From NCBI GenBank assembly GCA_963796915.1, contig CAWCNI010000004.1, positions 2,914,001 through 2,978,000 of the forward strand: DNA of 64,000 bases. Direction: 5' to 3'. The position numbers were made by a program, and so were the translations under genes. Source of the DNA: JAENWD01 sp963796915 (GTDB lineage: Bacteria > Acidobacteriota > Vicinamibacteria > Vicinamibacterales > JAENWD01). The notes below the pieces were generated by a model. That model was not told the origin of the DNA and ran no database searches. It saw nothing but the letters and a program-made list of their open reading frames with translations. Of this stretch, positions 1 through 8,724 are shown in pieces (the stretch's first letter is position 1; each line of letters opens with the position of its first letter).

Positions 1-140
1 GGACGGCGCTGAACGGCGCGTACGTCGCTGCCCTGAAGCCGGTGCCCACCTACACCGACACGACGCTCACCCCGCAGCAGACTGTCATCAAGGCCGTGCA
101 CATCCAGGAACTGCGCGCGGCCCTGATTGCGCTGCAATAA
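1..140 (+). CDS. C-terminal end of an unidentified, probably exported protein (partial)
   Basis: Only the last 45 codons are inside the window, reading in the frame that starts at base 3 and ending in TAA at 138-140. The visible tail contains YTDTTLTPQQTVIKAVHI followed by QELRAALIAL. A short C-terminal tail of this kind (IKAxHIxELRxAL) closes many large exported acidobacterial proteins with Ig-like or beta-propeller repeats; that link is from memory of the family. The function of the full protein cannot be seen. Confidence 0.6.
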   Translation, partial: TALNGAYVAALKPVPTYTDTTLTPQQTVIKAVHIQELRAALIALQ

Positions 141-167
141 CACAACGCCGAGTTCGGAGGCCGCCGC

Positions 168-1391
168 TCATGCGGTCGCCAGCTCGTGGAACTTCGCGAT
201 GGCGCTCCACGCGCCCAGGCCGATGCCACTTGCCATCTGGTGCAGCTCCACCATGTTGTGCGTCAGAAAGATCAGGACAGAGTGGTTGGTCGGGTCCGCC
301 TGCCACCAGCCGCCATACGCGCCGGCCCATCCGACAGTCCCGACACCGCCGCGACAGGTCAAGGGATCGGCCTTGTCCGGTTCCGTGACCACCGCAACGC
401 CCATCCCATAGCCGTGACCGACGGCGAACAGCGACCTGCCCAGCAATCGAGCCGTCATCCGCTGGCCTGACGTGAGCTGGTTCGACGCCATCAGGGCGCA
501 CGTTTCCGGGCGCAGCAGCCGCACACCGTCCACCTCTCCACCGCCGAGAAAGATTCGGGCGAAGGCAAGGTAGTCGTCCAGCGTCGTCAAGAGACCCTGG
601 CCCCCAGACTCGAAGGTCATGTGGTCGGGCCGCTCCGCGAGCGCGTTCCCGCCAGGCGCCTCCGTCAAGGCCGTCAACTTCCCCTCGGCGTTGAACCCGC
701 ACAGGCCCGCACGACGGGTTCGTTTCTCTCGAGGGACGACGAAGCCCGTGTCGTGCATGCCCAGCGGCCTGAAGACACGCCGCTCGAGGACAGCGCCGAG
801 AGGAGCGTCGTCGAGACGAGCGATGAGGAAGCCGAGCAGATCGTTCGACACGCCGTAGTGAAAGCCAGCCCCCGGCTGATCGATCAGAGGCAGCGTGCCG
901 AGTGCGGCGATCCACTCATCCGGCGTGAGGGGGTTGTCGATCGCCGGTCCGAGGGTTTCCGTGTAGACGCGACCGATCGGGCCACGATGAAAGTCGCCGT
1001 AGGTGAGGCCCGAGCGGTGCGTCAGGAGATCGCCGAACGTGATCGGCCGTTGCGCCGCGTCAGTCTGGTCCAGCGGTCCATTCGAATCGCGCAGGACGCG
1101 GAGGTGCGCGAGCTCCGGCGCGAGGCGCGTGATTGGCTCGTCCAGTGCGAAGCGGCCTTCGTCGTACAGCGTCAGCGCGGCCACCGTCGTCACCGGCTTG
1201 GTCATCGACGCGATTCGAAAGATCGTGCCCCGCTCGACGGGCAGGTTCGTCACCAGATCCCGACGGCCCAGGGCGGTCGTGTGGACGACGCGTCCGTCCC
1301 GCCACATGAGAGTCGCGGCGCCGGCGAGGGCTCCGGCGTCGACATAGGCTCGGAGAGCGGCTTCAATCGAATTTCCCTTAGTCATAGCCAT
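168..1391 (-). CDS. Serine hydrolase, class C beta-lactamase / EstB-like family
   Basis: A 407-residue protein of the beta-lactamase superfamily (Pfam Beta-lactamase type), the fold shared by AmpC, DD-peptidases and EstB-like esterases. The catalytic SxxK motif is visible as S62-M-T-K65, and an HYGVSN segment in the middle carries the tyrosine motif. The length is normal for the family. No clear signal peptide is seen, which favours a cytoplasmic esterase or peptidase over a true beta-lactamase. The start could be 1391 (MAMTKG) or two codons later. The gene is divergent from a TetR regulator 42 bases away, which probably controls it. Substrate unknown. Confidence 0.85.
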   Translation of the reverse strand: MAMTKGNSIEAALRAYVDAGALAGAATLMWRDGRVVHTTALGRRDLVTNLPVERGTIFRIASMTKPVTTVAALTLYDEGRFALDEPITRLAPELAHLRVLRDSNGPLDQTDAAQRPITFGDLLTHRSGLTYGDFHRGPIGRVYTETLGPAIDNPLTPDEWIAALGTLPLIDQPGAGFHYGVSNDLLGFLIARLDDAPLGAVLERRVFRPLGMHDTGFVVPREKRTRRAGLCGFNAEGKLTALTEAPGGNALAERPDHMTFESGGQGLLTTLDDYLAFARIFLGGGEVDGVRLLRPETCALMASNQLTSGQRMTARLLGRSLFAVGHGYGMGVAVVTEPDKADPLTCRGGVGTVGWAGAYGGWWQADPTNHSVLIFLTHNMVELHQMASGIGLGAWSAIAKFHELATA

Positions 1392-1433
1392 ATAATATTG
1401 ACATTATTAAATAGATCAACTATTTTTTATCCG
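1391..1433. promoter_or_regulatory. Divergent promoter with two nested palindromes (putative TetR operators)
   Basis: This AT-rich gap in a GC-rich neighbourhood holds a good plus-strand promoter: TTGACA at 1398-1403, a 17-base spacer and TATTTT at 1421-1426, only seven bases before the TetR start codon. Two perfect inverted repeats overlap it: ATAAT-N6-ATTAT at 1392-1407 and AAATAG-N5-CTATTT at 1409-1425. They cover the -35, the spacer and the -10, where a repressor would be expected to bind. Autoregulation and control of the divergent hydrolase are inferred. Confidence 0.6.
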
Positions 1434-2099
1434 ATGACAGCGAAGAACATCGGGTCTCGGCGTGTACCCAAGGGCGACAAGCGCGACCGGACGCGCGCCA
1501 CGCTGCTCGAAGCGGCACGAGCCGTCGTTCGGGAAAAGGGCCACGCACGCACCACGCTCGAAGCTGTCGCGCGACGCGCCGGCATGACGACAGGTGCCAT
1601 CTACGGGAACTTCAAGAACCGCGACGAGCTCTTCATCGCGCTCGGCCAGGCCTACTGGGCGCCGGTGAAACCCCGCATCAAGCCTGGCGCGACGTTCGCC
1701 GAGGCGATGCACGCAATGGCCAGGGCGACGCTCGACGCAATCCCGGAGCGCAGCACGGCGGCGGTCGGACGCTTGACGGGGATGGCTCACGCGCTGACCA
1801 GCCCGGGCCTGCGGACCCGAGTTCACGAGGTCACTGCCGGCAGCTACGCGCTTGGCGAGGAATGGCTCCGGACCTTGTGGGATGAGCGAGAGCTACCCAT
1901 GGCGCCGGAGCATCTGGTGCGCGTCATTCACGCGCTGATCGAGGGACTTGTGCTGCAGAGAATACTGACTCCGGAGCTGTTTCCTGACGAGGTGTTCTTC
2001 GCCGCCTTCGCAGCGCTGGCCAATCCGCGCACGAAACCCGGTCTCGCTGCAACCGCCGTTGACTTGCCCGCATCGAATCCGCAGACTGCGGGAACATGA
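1434..2099 (+). CDS. TetR/AcrR family transcriptional regulator
   Basis: A 221-residue regulator. The N-terminal helix-turn-helix domain has the family pattern: RTRATLLEAARAVVREKG, then TTLEAVARRAGMTTGAIYGN and FKNRDELF. The C-terminal ligand-binding part is helical and not diagnostic. I chose the ATG at 1434 although the frame stays open far upstream, because it follows directly on the TTGACA/TATTTT promoter and gives the standard TetR N-terminus. There is no Shine-Dalgarno and the mRNA is probably leaderless. It most likely represses itself and the divergent serine hydrolase. Confidence 0.88.
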   Translation: MTAKNIGSRRVPKGDKRDRTRATLLEAARAVVREKGHARTTLEAVARRAGMTTGAIYGNFKNRDELFIALGQAYWAPVKPRIKPGATFAEAMHAMARATLDAIPERSTAAVGRLTGMAHALTSPGLRTRVHEVTAGSYALGEEWLRTLWDERELPMAPEHLVRVIHALIEGLVLQRILTPELFPDEVFFAAFAALANPRTKPGLAATAVDLPASNPQTAGT

Positions 2100-2151
2100 T
2101 AGATGTCGTGGTGCGCGACCGCTTTTTCCGAGTTATCGCGCCAAACGTCCG

Positions 2152-4353
2152 ATGACCGCATTCGCGGGACAGCGACCCGCCAGCACCGGGTTGTTTGCCG
2201 CCACTGGCTTCTCGTGGCACACGCCCATTCTCGCCGCCGTCGTCGTCGTCCTCGCTCTCGCTCCATGCGCCGCCGCGGATAAGACCGCAGCCAAAAACGT
2301 CCTGGTGCTGTCCGGTGGACGCGGCCGGGTCTCGATCAACCAGATGCAGTCCGCGCTGCGGGCGCGTTATCCAGGGCCCGTCAACCTTTCCATCATCGAC
2401 TTGGAGAACCCGCGGTTCGAACAGGACGCGTATCAGGACCACCTGGCCGAAGCGCTGCGCAGCGGATACGCCAGCGACAGGCAGGATCTCGTTGTCGCCG
2501 TCGGCGGGACGTCGCTCGAATTTGCAGTGCGATACCGCGACCGGGTCTTTCCGGGCGTGCCGATCACCTTCATGTCCGTCAACACGTCGCTGCCTCCGAA
2601 GTTGTGGCCCGGCGTGACGGGCGTTCAGTCCGCGCTGGGAGTGCGGGAAATCATCGAGCTGGCGCTCCGGCTGCATCCCGATACCGAAGCGATCGCCGTG
2701 ATCACGGATGGTGCCGCAATCAGCAACGACTGGCTGGCCGCGGAGGGCGAAGAACTGCGTCGTCATCGCGACAAGGTCAGGGAGATCGACATCATCGGAC
2801 CTCCCAGCCCCGAACTGCTCCGGAAGGTGGCTGCACTCCCACCCCATACCGTGGTGCTGTTCCAGTTGGCTCCGCTCGACTCCGATCAACCGGCGTTCGG
2901 CGCCCTGGACGTCCTGGATGTCGTGGCACAGCACCGGCCCGTATATTCCATCCTGACCTATATGGACCGCGGCGCCGTTGGTGTGGCAAGCGACGACGCC
3001 ACCAACGATGCGGTGTTGGCGGGCCAGCTGGCCGCACGTCTGTTGGCCGGTGAGCGGCCTGACGACATTCCCGTCGTGCAGAACTCCAAGGTGCTGGTGT
3101 CAGTGGATTGGCGGCAGCTTCGGCGCTGGAACATTCCGGAGTCAGCGCTGCCGGCCGGCACTCTGGTTCTCCACCGCGAACCCACCCTGTGGCAGCGCTA
3201 CTGGCAATACATCATCGCCATAAGCGCCGTCGTCGCCATTCAATCGCTGTTGATCGTCGGACTCCTGTGGCAACGCAGGCGAAGACAGAAGGCGGAGGCT
3301 CTCATACGCGAGAGCGAGCAACGCTTTCGTCTGGTCACCAATACGGCGCCAGTCATGATCTGGATGGCCGATCCGGATCGATCGTTCAGCTATGTCAACC
3401 AGCCGTGGCTGGATTTCACCGGGCGGCCGATCGACGCCGAGCTGGGCAACGGCTGGGCGCAAGGGATACACCCGGAGGATCGCGATGCACATCTGGAGGC
3501 ACAGGCGCGCGCGTTCGACGTTCAGGCGCCATTCCGGCTGCAATATCGGCTTCGCCGGCACGACGGAGAATTCCGCTGGGTCTTCGACATCGGCGTGCCA
3601 CGGTTCGCCGCCGACGGCTCCTTCGCCGGCTACATCGGCTCCTGCCTGGACATCACGGAACGCAAACTGGCCGAAGAGGCTCTGGCCAGTCTCGGCGGCA
3701 AGTTGATCGCGGCGCAGGAACAGGAGCGCGCGCGCATTGCGCGGGAGCTGCACGACGACATCAACCAGCAACTCGCGTTCCTCTCGGTGTCGCTCGACGA
3801 ACTCAGCCAGAATCCTCCGGACTCGATTGCGGCGATCCCGGGCAGGCTCGAAGCTGTCGAAATCCAGGCCGCCGAGATTTCGCGGAGCGTGCAGAATCTT
3901 TCCCACCGTCTGCACTCGTCAAAACTGGAATACCTGGGCCTGGTTGCCGCATTGCGGGGCTTCTGCCGCGAGTTCTCCGAACAGCACCGCGTCGACGTCA
4001 CGTTCTCACACGAGCCGATCCCCGAGGGCCTGCCGGCGGAGATCTCGCTGTGCCTGTTCCGCGTGGCGCAGGCGGCACTGGTCAACGCCTTGAAGCACAG
4101 CGGCGTCAAGTCTTTTGACGTTCACCTGGGGTCCCTGCGTGGCGGCATTCGCCTGAGCATCCGCGATGAAGGCGTCGGCTTCGATGTCGAGAAGGTCCTG
4201 GGCGGCGACGGTCTCGGGCTGGTCAGCATGCGAGAGAGAGTGCGTTTCGTGGATGGCGAGATTTCGATCATTTCAAAGCCACAAGGCGGCACCACAATCG
4301 AGGTCGATGTGCCGCTGCCCGCCGCCGACACCCTCACATCGCAGAGCGCGTGA
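2152..4353 (+). CDS. Sensor histidine kinase with periplasmic ABC-type substrate-binding domain and PAS domain
   Basis: About 733 residues. Order: signal peptide or anchor (1-40), a periplasmic domain resembling ABC substrate-binding proteins (NVLVLSGG, VVAVGGTSLEFA; about 45-335), a transmembrane helix (YIIAISAVVAIQSLLIVGLL, about 352-372), a PAS domain (about 385-505), a NarL-type dimerisation domain with H-box ELHDDINQQL (H534), and a C-terminal ATPase with N-box VNALKHS, DEGVGFD and GLGLVSMRER. The HisKA_3 type normally pairs with a LuxR-type response regulator, but none is adjacent. ATG 2152 gives the signal-like N-terminus. The likely ligand is a small solute; its identity is not visible. 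Confidence 0.85.
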   Translation: MTAFAGQRPASTGLFAATGFSWHTPILAAVVVVLALAPCAAADKTAAKNVLVLSGGRGRVSINQMQSALRARYPGPVNLSIIDLENPRFEQDAYQDHLAEALRSGYASDRQDLVVAVGGTSLEFAVRYRDRVFPGVPITFMSVNTSLPPKLWPGVTGVQSALGVREIIELALRLHPDTEAIAVITDGAAISNDWLAAEGEELRRHRDKVREIDIIGPPSPELLRKVAALPPHTVVLFQLAPLDSDQPAFGALDVLDVVAQHRPVYSILTYMDRGAVGVASDDATNDAVLAGQLAARLLAGERPDDIPVVQNSKVLVSVDWRQLRRWNIPESALPAGTLVLHREPTLWQRYWQYIIAISAVVAIQSLLIVGLLWQRRRRQKAEALIRESEQRFRLVTNTAPVMIWMADPDRSFSYVNQPWLDFTGRPIDAELGNGWAQGIHPEDRDAHLEAQARAFDVQAPFRLQYRLRRHDGEFRWVFDIGVPRFAADGSFAGYIGSCLDITERKLAEEALASLGGKLIAAQEQERARIARELHDDINQQLAFLSVSLDELSQNPPDSIAAIPGRLEAVEIQAAEISRSVQNLSHRLHSSKLEYLGLVAALRGFCREFSEQHRVDVTFSHEPIPEGLPAEISLCLFRVAQAALVNALKHSGVKSFDVHLGSLRGGIRLSIRDEGVGFDVEKVLGGDGLGLVSMRERVRFVDGEISIISKPQGGTTIEVDVPLPAADTLTSQSA

Positions 4354-4540
4354 CTCACGACCCGTGCGAAGTGCCCTCGATTGCCGGCGCATGCCGCGTC
4401 CGATGAGGCTTGCGAACTGCCGCGGAACACCACGATGACTGACTGGTTTGCCCGGCTATCGGGTCCTGGTGATGACGACCCCGACGGCAATCAGCTCTAG
4501 TTCAACTACCGAGAGCCCGCTGGCTAGCCATCGCCTTCCC

Positions 4541-5038
4541 TCAGGCGCGCCGTTCGCGGAGCCGAAACGCGATAGGGAGCAAGGCGATCACCGCGGGTAT
4601 CGCGGCGACCGCGCACCAGAACCCGAACCAGAGACTCCATCCCTCGAGCTCGGTCCTCACGTCGGCGCGGCCGGGATCTGCCGGGTCGTAGACCACGTCC
4701 ACCACCTGCCCGACAGTCCATGGCGCGGGGTGACGGTTCACGCTGCCCACCATCGATCGCGCTTCTCCGCTCTGCGTCGTGAACGCCACCACCGGCGATT
4801 GGCCGCTGCCCTTGCCGCCCCGCACGTTCTCGGCAACCGACGGGTTGCTCGCTACGTAGCGCAGCTCAGTCACCCGGCCGGAGACTGCCCGACCGCCGCG
4901 CAGCAGCTCGCCCTTTGCCCAATGCGTGCGCGCACCCCAGAGCAGCGTGACCAGGGCGATGAGCAGAAACGGGACTGTAATGCAGCCGTACGCGCTCGCG
5001 TGGACTCTGCCCTGAGCGCTGTTTGCCGACGTCGTCAT
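4541..5038 (-). CDS. DUF3592-type membrane protein
   Basis: A 165-residue protein with two hydrophobic segments (CITVPFLLIALVTLLWG near the N-terminus and LWFGFWCAVAAIPAVIALLP near the C-terminus) flanking a soluble stretch with VVDVVYDPADPGRADV. This arrangement, including the YDPxDP-like motif, is typical of DUF3592. The reading frame begins further upstream at 5098, but the ATG at 5038 has a good ribosome-binding site (AGGTGGAG, about six bases away). The gene is convergent with the sensor kinase. Function unknown; the family is membrane-associated. Confidence 0.7.
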   Translation of the reverse strand: MTTSANSAQGRVHASAYGCITVPFLLIALVTLLWGARTHWAKGELLRGGRAVSGRVTELRYVASNPSVAENVRGGKGSGQSPVVAFTTQSGEARSMVGSVNRHPAPWTVGQVVDVVYDPADPGRADVRTELEGWSLWFGFWCAVAAIPAVIALLPIAFRLRERRA

Positions 5039-5161
5039 GGTCGCTCCACCTGTCACCGCAGCTATGGCCATCCCGCTTGTCGCGCTATCATCCCGCACAT
5101 TAGCCCGGACCGCATGGTCTCGCGAGATGTGGGACGGCGCGATCCAATCACAGGTGCCCTG

Positions 5162-7090
5162 ATGTACGGTCAGCGTTTCTTTCGAGCAGCTTCATTCCTC
5201 ACAATGTGCGCCCTGGCAGCAGTCGCGTCGGCTCAGACGCCGCCCCTGACGCCGGACGTCCCCGCGAAGTTCCAGGCGCCGGTGGACGCCAACGACTACG
5301 TCAAGCGCACGGTGATGATCCCGATGCGCGATGGCGTCAAGCTGTTCACGGTCATCGTCGTGCCAAAGGGCGCACAGCACGCGCCGATACTCCTCACCCG
5401 CACGCCGTACAACGCCACCGGCCGCGCCACGCGCGGCCATTCGACGCGCATGCTGGCCACGCTGCCGCAGGGCGACGAAGTCTTCGTCTCGGATGGCTAC
5501 ATCCGCGTCTTCCAGGACATCCGCGGCAAGTACAAGTCCGAGGGCGACTACGTGATGACGCGCCCGCTCAAGGGGCCGTTGAACGCGAGCGAGGTCGACC
5601 ACTCCACCGACGCATTCGACACGATCGACTGGCTGGTGAAGAACGTCCCTGAATCCAACGGCAAGGTGGGCATGCTCGGCAGCTCCTACGAGGGCTTCAC
5701 CGTCGTCACCGCGCTGGTCCACCCGCACCCGGCACTGAAGGTCGCCGCGCCGATGAGCCCGATGGTCGACGGCTGGATGGGCGACGACTGGTTCCACTAC
5801 GGCGCCTTCCGTCAGACGAACTTCGACTACATCGCCGGGCAGACAGCAGCCCGCGCCGAAGGCGAATCGATCCCTCGCGCGGGCGCCGACGACTACGACA
5901 ACTTCCTCCGGGCTGGATCGGCTGGCGCGTTTGCGACGGCTGCCGGGCTCGACCAGTTCCCCTTCTGGAAGAAGATCAGCGAGCATCCCGCCTACGACAG
6001 CTTCTGGAGCAACCAGGCGCTCGACAAAGTGATGGCGGCGCAGCCCATGACCGTGCCCACGATGTGGATCCAGGGGCTGTGGGATCAGGAAGACATGTGG
6101 GGCGCCATCCACTGCTACATGGCCACCGAGCCGCTGGACCACACCAACACGATGAACTACCTCGTGATGGGCCCGTGGCGCCACAGCGGCGTCAACTACG
6201 AGGGCTCGACGATGGGCCCGTTGCATTTGCAGGGGGATACCGCCCTCGAGTTCCGGCGCGACGTGCTCAAGCCGTTCTTCGATCAGTACCTGAAGGACGG
6301 CGCGCCAAAGGCGGACACGCCGCCGGTCTTCATTTACAACACCGGCGAGAACCACTGGGACCGCCTGAAGTCATGGCCGCTCGCCTGCGACACCTGCACG
6401 ACGAAGGCGACCCCGCTCTACCTGACCAGCGGCATGGGGCTGTCGTTCACCGCCCCCGGCGCCCCCGGCAGCGACGCGGCCTCCTACGACGAGTTCGTCT
6501 CCGATCCCGCCAAGCCGGTGCCGTACCTGCCGCGCCCGGTGCGGCCGGATAACAGCGCCTGGCCGCGCTGGCTCGTGACCGACCAGCGCTTCGTCGACGG
6601 ACGTCCCGACGTGCTCACCTACGTCACGCCAGCGCTCGCCGAGCCGGTGCGCATCAGCGGGGCGCCGGTGGTCCACTTGACGGCAGCCACCAGCGGCAGC
6701 GACGCCGACTGGGTCGTCAAGCTGATCGACGTTTACCCCGACGAAGTGCCGAGCCAGCCCGACCTGAGCGGCTACGAGTTGGGCATCTCGATGGACATCT
6801 TCCGCGGCCGCTATCGCGAAAGCTTCGAGACGCCGAAGGCCATTGCCGCCAACGTGCCGCTCACGTACACGTTCGGCCTGCCAACGGCGAACCACGTCTT
6901 TCTGCCCGGGCACCGGATCATGGTGCAGGTGCAGTCCACCTGGTTCCCGCTGTACGACAGGAACCCGCAGACGTTCGTGCCGAACATCTTCTTTGCCAAG
7001 CCGGAGGACTACCGGAAGGCGACAGAGCGGGTCTACCACTCCGGAACTGCCGCCAGCTTCATTTCCCTGCCGGTGGTCGCCGTCAAATAG
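5162..7090 (+). CDS. Exported CocE/NonD family hydrolase (S15 X-Pro dipeptidyl-peptidase-like)
   Basis: A 642-residue alpha/beta hydrolase with a signal peptide (CALAAVASA before QTPP). The nucleophile elbow is G-S-S-Y-E-G with S175, matching the GxSYxG signature of CocE, glutaryl-7-ACA acylase and X-Pro dipeptidyl peptidases. The front half is the hydrolase domain (VMIPMRDGVKLF onward) and the back half is the jelly-roll domain of the S15 family (LTYVTPALAEPVRISGAP). The open frame extends upstream to 4448, but only the ATG at 5162 gives a clean signal peptide. Probably periplasmic or secreted; cleaves an ester or acyl-amide bond of unknown substrate. Confidence 0.88.
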   Translation: MYGQRFFRAASFLTMCALAAVASAQTPPLTPDVPAKFQAPVDANDYVKRTVMIPMRDGVKLFTVIVVPKGAQHAPILLTRTPYNATGRATRGHSTRMLATLPQGDEVFVSDGYIRVFQDIRGKYKSEGDYVMTRPLKGPLNASEVDHSTDAFDTIDWLVKNVPESNGKVGMLGSSYEGFTVVTALVHPHPALKVAAPMSPMVDGWMGDDWFHYGAFRQTNFDYIAGQTAARAEGESIPRAGADDYDNFLRAGSAGAFATAAGLDQFPFWKKISEHPAYDSFWSNQALDKVMAAQPMTVPTMWIQGLWDQEDMWGAIHCYMATEPLDHTNTMNYLVMGPWRHSGVNYEGSTMGPLHLQGDTALEFRRDVLKPFFDQYLKDGAPKADTPPVFIYNTGENHWDRLKSWPLACDTCTTKATPLYLTSGMGLSFTAPGAPGSDAASYDEFVSDPAKPVPYLPRPVRPDNSAWPRWLVTDQRFVDGRPDVLTYVTPALAEPVRISGAPVVHLTAATSGSDADWVVKLIDVYPDEVPSQPDLSGYELGISMDIFRGRYRESFETPKAIAANVPLTYTFGLPTANHVFLPGHRIMVQVQSTWFPLYDRNPQTFVPNIFFAKPEDYRKATERVYHSGTAASFISLPVVAVK

Positions 7091-7106
7091 CTGCCACGCA
7101 CCGCCA

Positions 7107-7136
7107 GGCACGCTTCGTCGCGCGACGAAGCGTGCC
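7107..7136. terminator. Perfect 30-base palindrome between the CocE hydrolase and OsmC genes
   Basis: GGCACGCTTCGTCGC at 7107-7121 is followed directly by its exact reverse complement at 7122-7136, giving 15-bp arms with no unpaired spacer. It lies 16 bases after the hydrolase stop codon and 18 bases before the next start. A T-tract is absent, so it may be a Rho-independent-like stop, an mRNA 3' end stabiliser or a protein-binding site. Confidence 0.55.
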
Positions 7137-7154
7137 GGTTCGGCGACGCCTACG

Positions 7155-7631
7155 ATGGCGTTCATGGCCATCGTCGAGCACCGCTATCGCGCGCATCTCA
7201 CGTGGGAAGGCAATGTCGGCCACGGCACTGCCAGCTACCAGGGGTACCAGCGGACATTCCGCGCCACTGTCGTTGGCAAACCAAGCCTCGTCGGCTCCGC
7301 AGATCCGGCGTTCCGCGGGGACGCCGCCCTGCTGAACCCGGAAGATCTCTTCCTCACCGCAATTGCCGCGTGTCACATGCTCACCTACCTTGCCTTGTGC
7401 GCCCGCCGCGGCATCGCCGTCCTGGCTTACGAGGACGCGCCGTCTGGCGTCATGCGCCTGGAAGCAGGCGGCGGGCGCTTCGAAGAGATCGTCCTTTCGC
7501 CGGTCGTGCGGGTGGCCAGCGCCGACCATCTCGAATCGGCGCGCGCGCTACATGACGCCGCCCATCGCGACTGCTTCGTCGCCAGCTCCTGCAATGTCGC
7601 GATCGAGTTGCGCCCGGAGGTGAGGGCATGA
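7155..7631 (+). CDS. OsmC/Ohr family protein
   Basis: A 158-residue protein of the OsmC/Ohr family, which reduces organic hydroperoxides with a pair of cysteines. Both conserved cysteines are present: C73 in AACHMLTYL and C140 in HRDCFVASS, with C82 and C146 as extras. N-terminal part: YRAHLTWEGNVGHGT. The start may be 7155 or the ATG three codons later (MAIVEH); neither has a strong ribosome-binding site. The next gene starts inside its stop codon region (4-base overlap), so it is co-transcribed with an ACT protein and an ArsR regulator. Confidence 0.88.
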   Translation: MAFMAIVEHRYRAHLTWEGNVGHGTASYQGYQRTFRATVVGKPSLVGSADPAFRGDAALLNPEDLFLTAIAACHMLTYLALCARRGIAVLAYEDAPSGVMRLEAGGGRFEEIVLSPVVRVASADHLESARALHDAAHRDCFVASSCNVAIELRPEVRA

Positions 7632-8026
7632 GAGACGTGGCGATCGCGCTTCCCCACCGACCCGGCGCGCTGGCTGAACTCGGCGAGGCGTTCGGCCGGG
7701 CGAGCATCAGCATCGAAGGCGGCGGCGTCTTCGCGACGGCGGATTCGGCGGTTGCGCATTTTCTGGTTCGTGATGCCGCCGCCGCACGCGCCGCGCTCGC
7801 AGGCACCGGCCTGTGCGTCCTGGGCGACAATGAGGTCGTGATGCTCACCCTGAGGCAGGACGAGCCGGGCCAGCTCGGCTCCGTGGCGCGGATGATGGCC
7901 GAGTGCGGCGTGAACATCGAAGTCCAGTACAGCGATCACGACGGCCACCTGATTCTGGTCGTCGACGATCTGCCGCGTGGACAGGCAGTGTCCGTGGAGT
8001 GGGCGACGCGTGCCGCACGCCCCTGA
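7628..8026 (+). CDS. Tandem ACT domain protein
   Basis: A 132-residue protein consisting of two ACT-like halves: VAIALPHRPGALAELGEAFG for the first and LRQDEPGQLGSVARMMAECG for the second. ACT domains bind amino acids or other small ligands and regulate partner enzymes. It overlaps the OsmC gene by four bases and is itself overlapped by the following ArsR gene, so translation is probably coupled. No catalytic domain is present; the partner is unknown. Confidence 0.8.
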   Translation: MRDVAIALPHRPGALAELGEAFGRASISIEGGGVFATADSAVAHFLVRDAAAARAALAGTGLCVLGDNEVVMLTLRQDEPGQLGSVARMMAECGVNIEVQYSDHDGHLILVVDDLPRGQAVSVEWATRAARP

Positions 8027-8687
8027 TCTTGCCGGCGTGGCGGCACTGCTCGGCGAGCCGGCGCGCGCGCGCATCCTGACCGCGCTGATGGGCGGCGTCG
8101 CGCTGACCGCAACGGAGCTGGCGATGGAGGCGGGCATCGCGCCGTCGACGTGCAGCGCCCACCTTGCGCGACTGACTGAAGGTCGAGTGCTCCGGGTCGC
8201 CCGCCAGGGCCGGCATCGCTATTTCCGCTTGTACGACGAGCAGATTGCGACGATTGTAGAAGCCCTGATGGGCGTGGCGGCGGAGCGTGACGTCGTCGTG
8301 CGGACCGGCCCGGCGGAGCCCGCCTTGCGGATCGCGCGGGTGTGCTACGACCATCTGGCCGGCGAACGTGGCGTCTGGCTGCTGGCGCAGCTCCGTGCAC
8401 GGGCATTGCTCACCGGGCGCGACGGGTGCGGCATCTCTGCTGCGGGCGAGGTGTTCTTCGCCCAACTCGGCCTCGACCTCGACACGATCGGGAAATCGCG
8501 GCGCGTGACGGCCCGCGCCTGTCTCGACTGGAGTGAGCGACGCGACCATCTGGGCGGCGCGCTGGGCGCGGCCATCTTCGGCCGCCTGCTGGCCCTCGGA
8601 TGGGCAGAGCGCGAGTCCGGCAGCCGCGTCGTGACGTTCACGACACACGGGGCGCGGGCGTTTCGCCGGCGGTTCTCGGCGCAATAG
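8010..8687 (+). CDS. ArsR-type helix-turn-helix transcriptional regulator
   Basis: About 225 residues. The N-terminal winged helix is typical of ArsR regulators: VAALLGEPARARILTALMGG, LTATELAMEAGIAPSTCSAH and a wing near RQGRHRYFRL. The C-terminal half resembles the extra domain of larger ArsR proteins. The start chosen is GTG at 8010, giving MPHAPDLAGVAALLGEP with GGAG about ten bases upstream; a longer version from 7977 is possible but unlike the family. It overlaps the ACT gene by 17 bases. The effector is unknown; the classical metal-binding CVC motif is absent. Confidence 0.82.
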   Translation: MPHAPDLAGVAALLGEPARARILTALMGGVALTATELAMEAGIAPSTCSAHLARLTEGRVLRVARQGRHRYFRLYDEQIATIVEALMGVAAERDVVVRTGPAEPALRIARVCYDHLAGERGVWLLAQLRARALLTGRDGCGISAAGEVFFAQLGLDLDTIGKSRRVTARACLDWSERRDHLGGALGAAIFGRLLALGWAERESGSRVVTFTTHGARAFRRRFSAQ

Positions 8688-8724
8688 CGGCGACCCGTCA
8701 GGCCTCGCCGGCGGCCGTGGCTCG

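Noticed and set aside
7628..8687. ArsR protein as a metal sensor of the arsenic/cadmium type
   Set aside because: No CVC metal motif in the helix-turn-helix region and the neighbours are OsmC and ACT proteins, not metal pumps.
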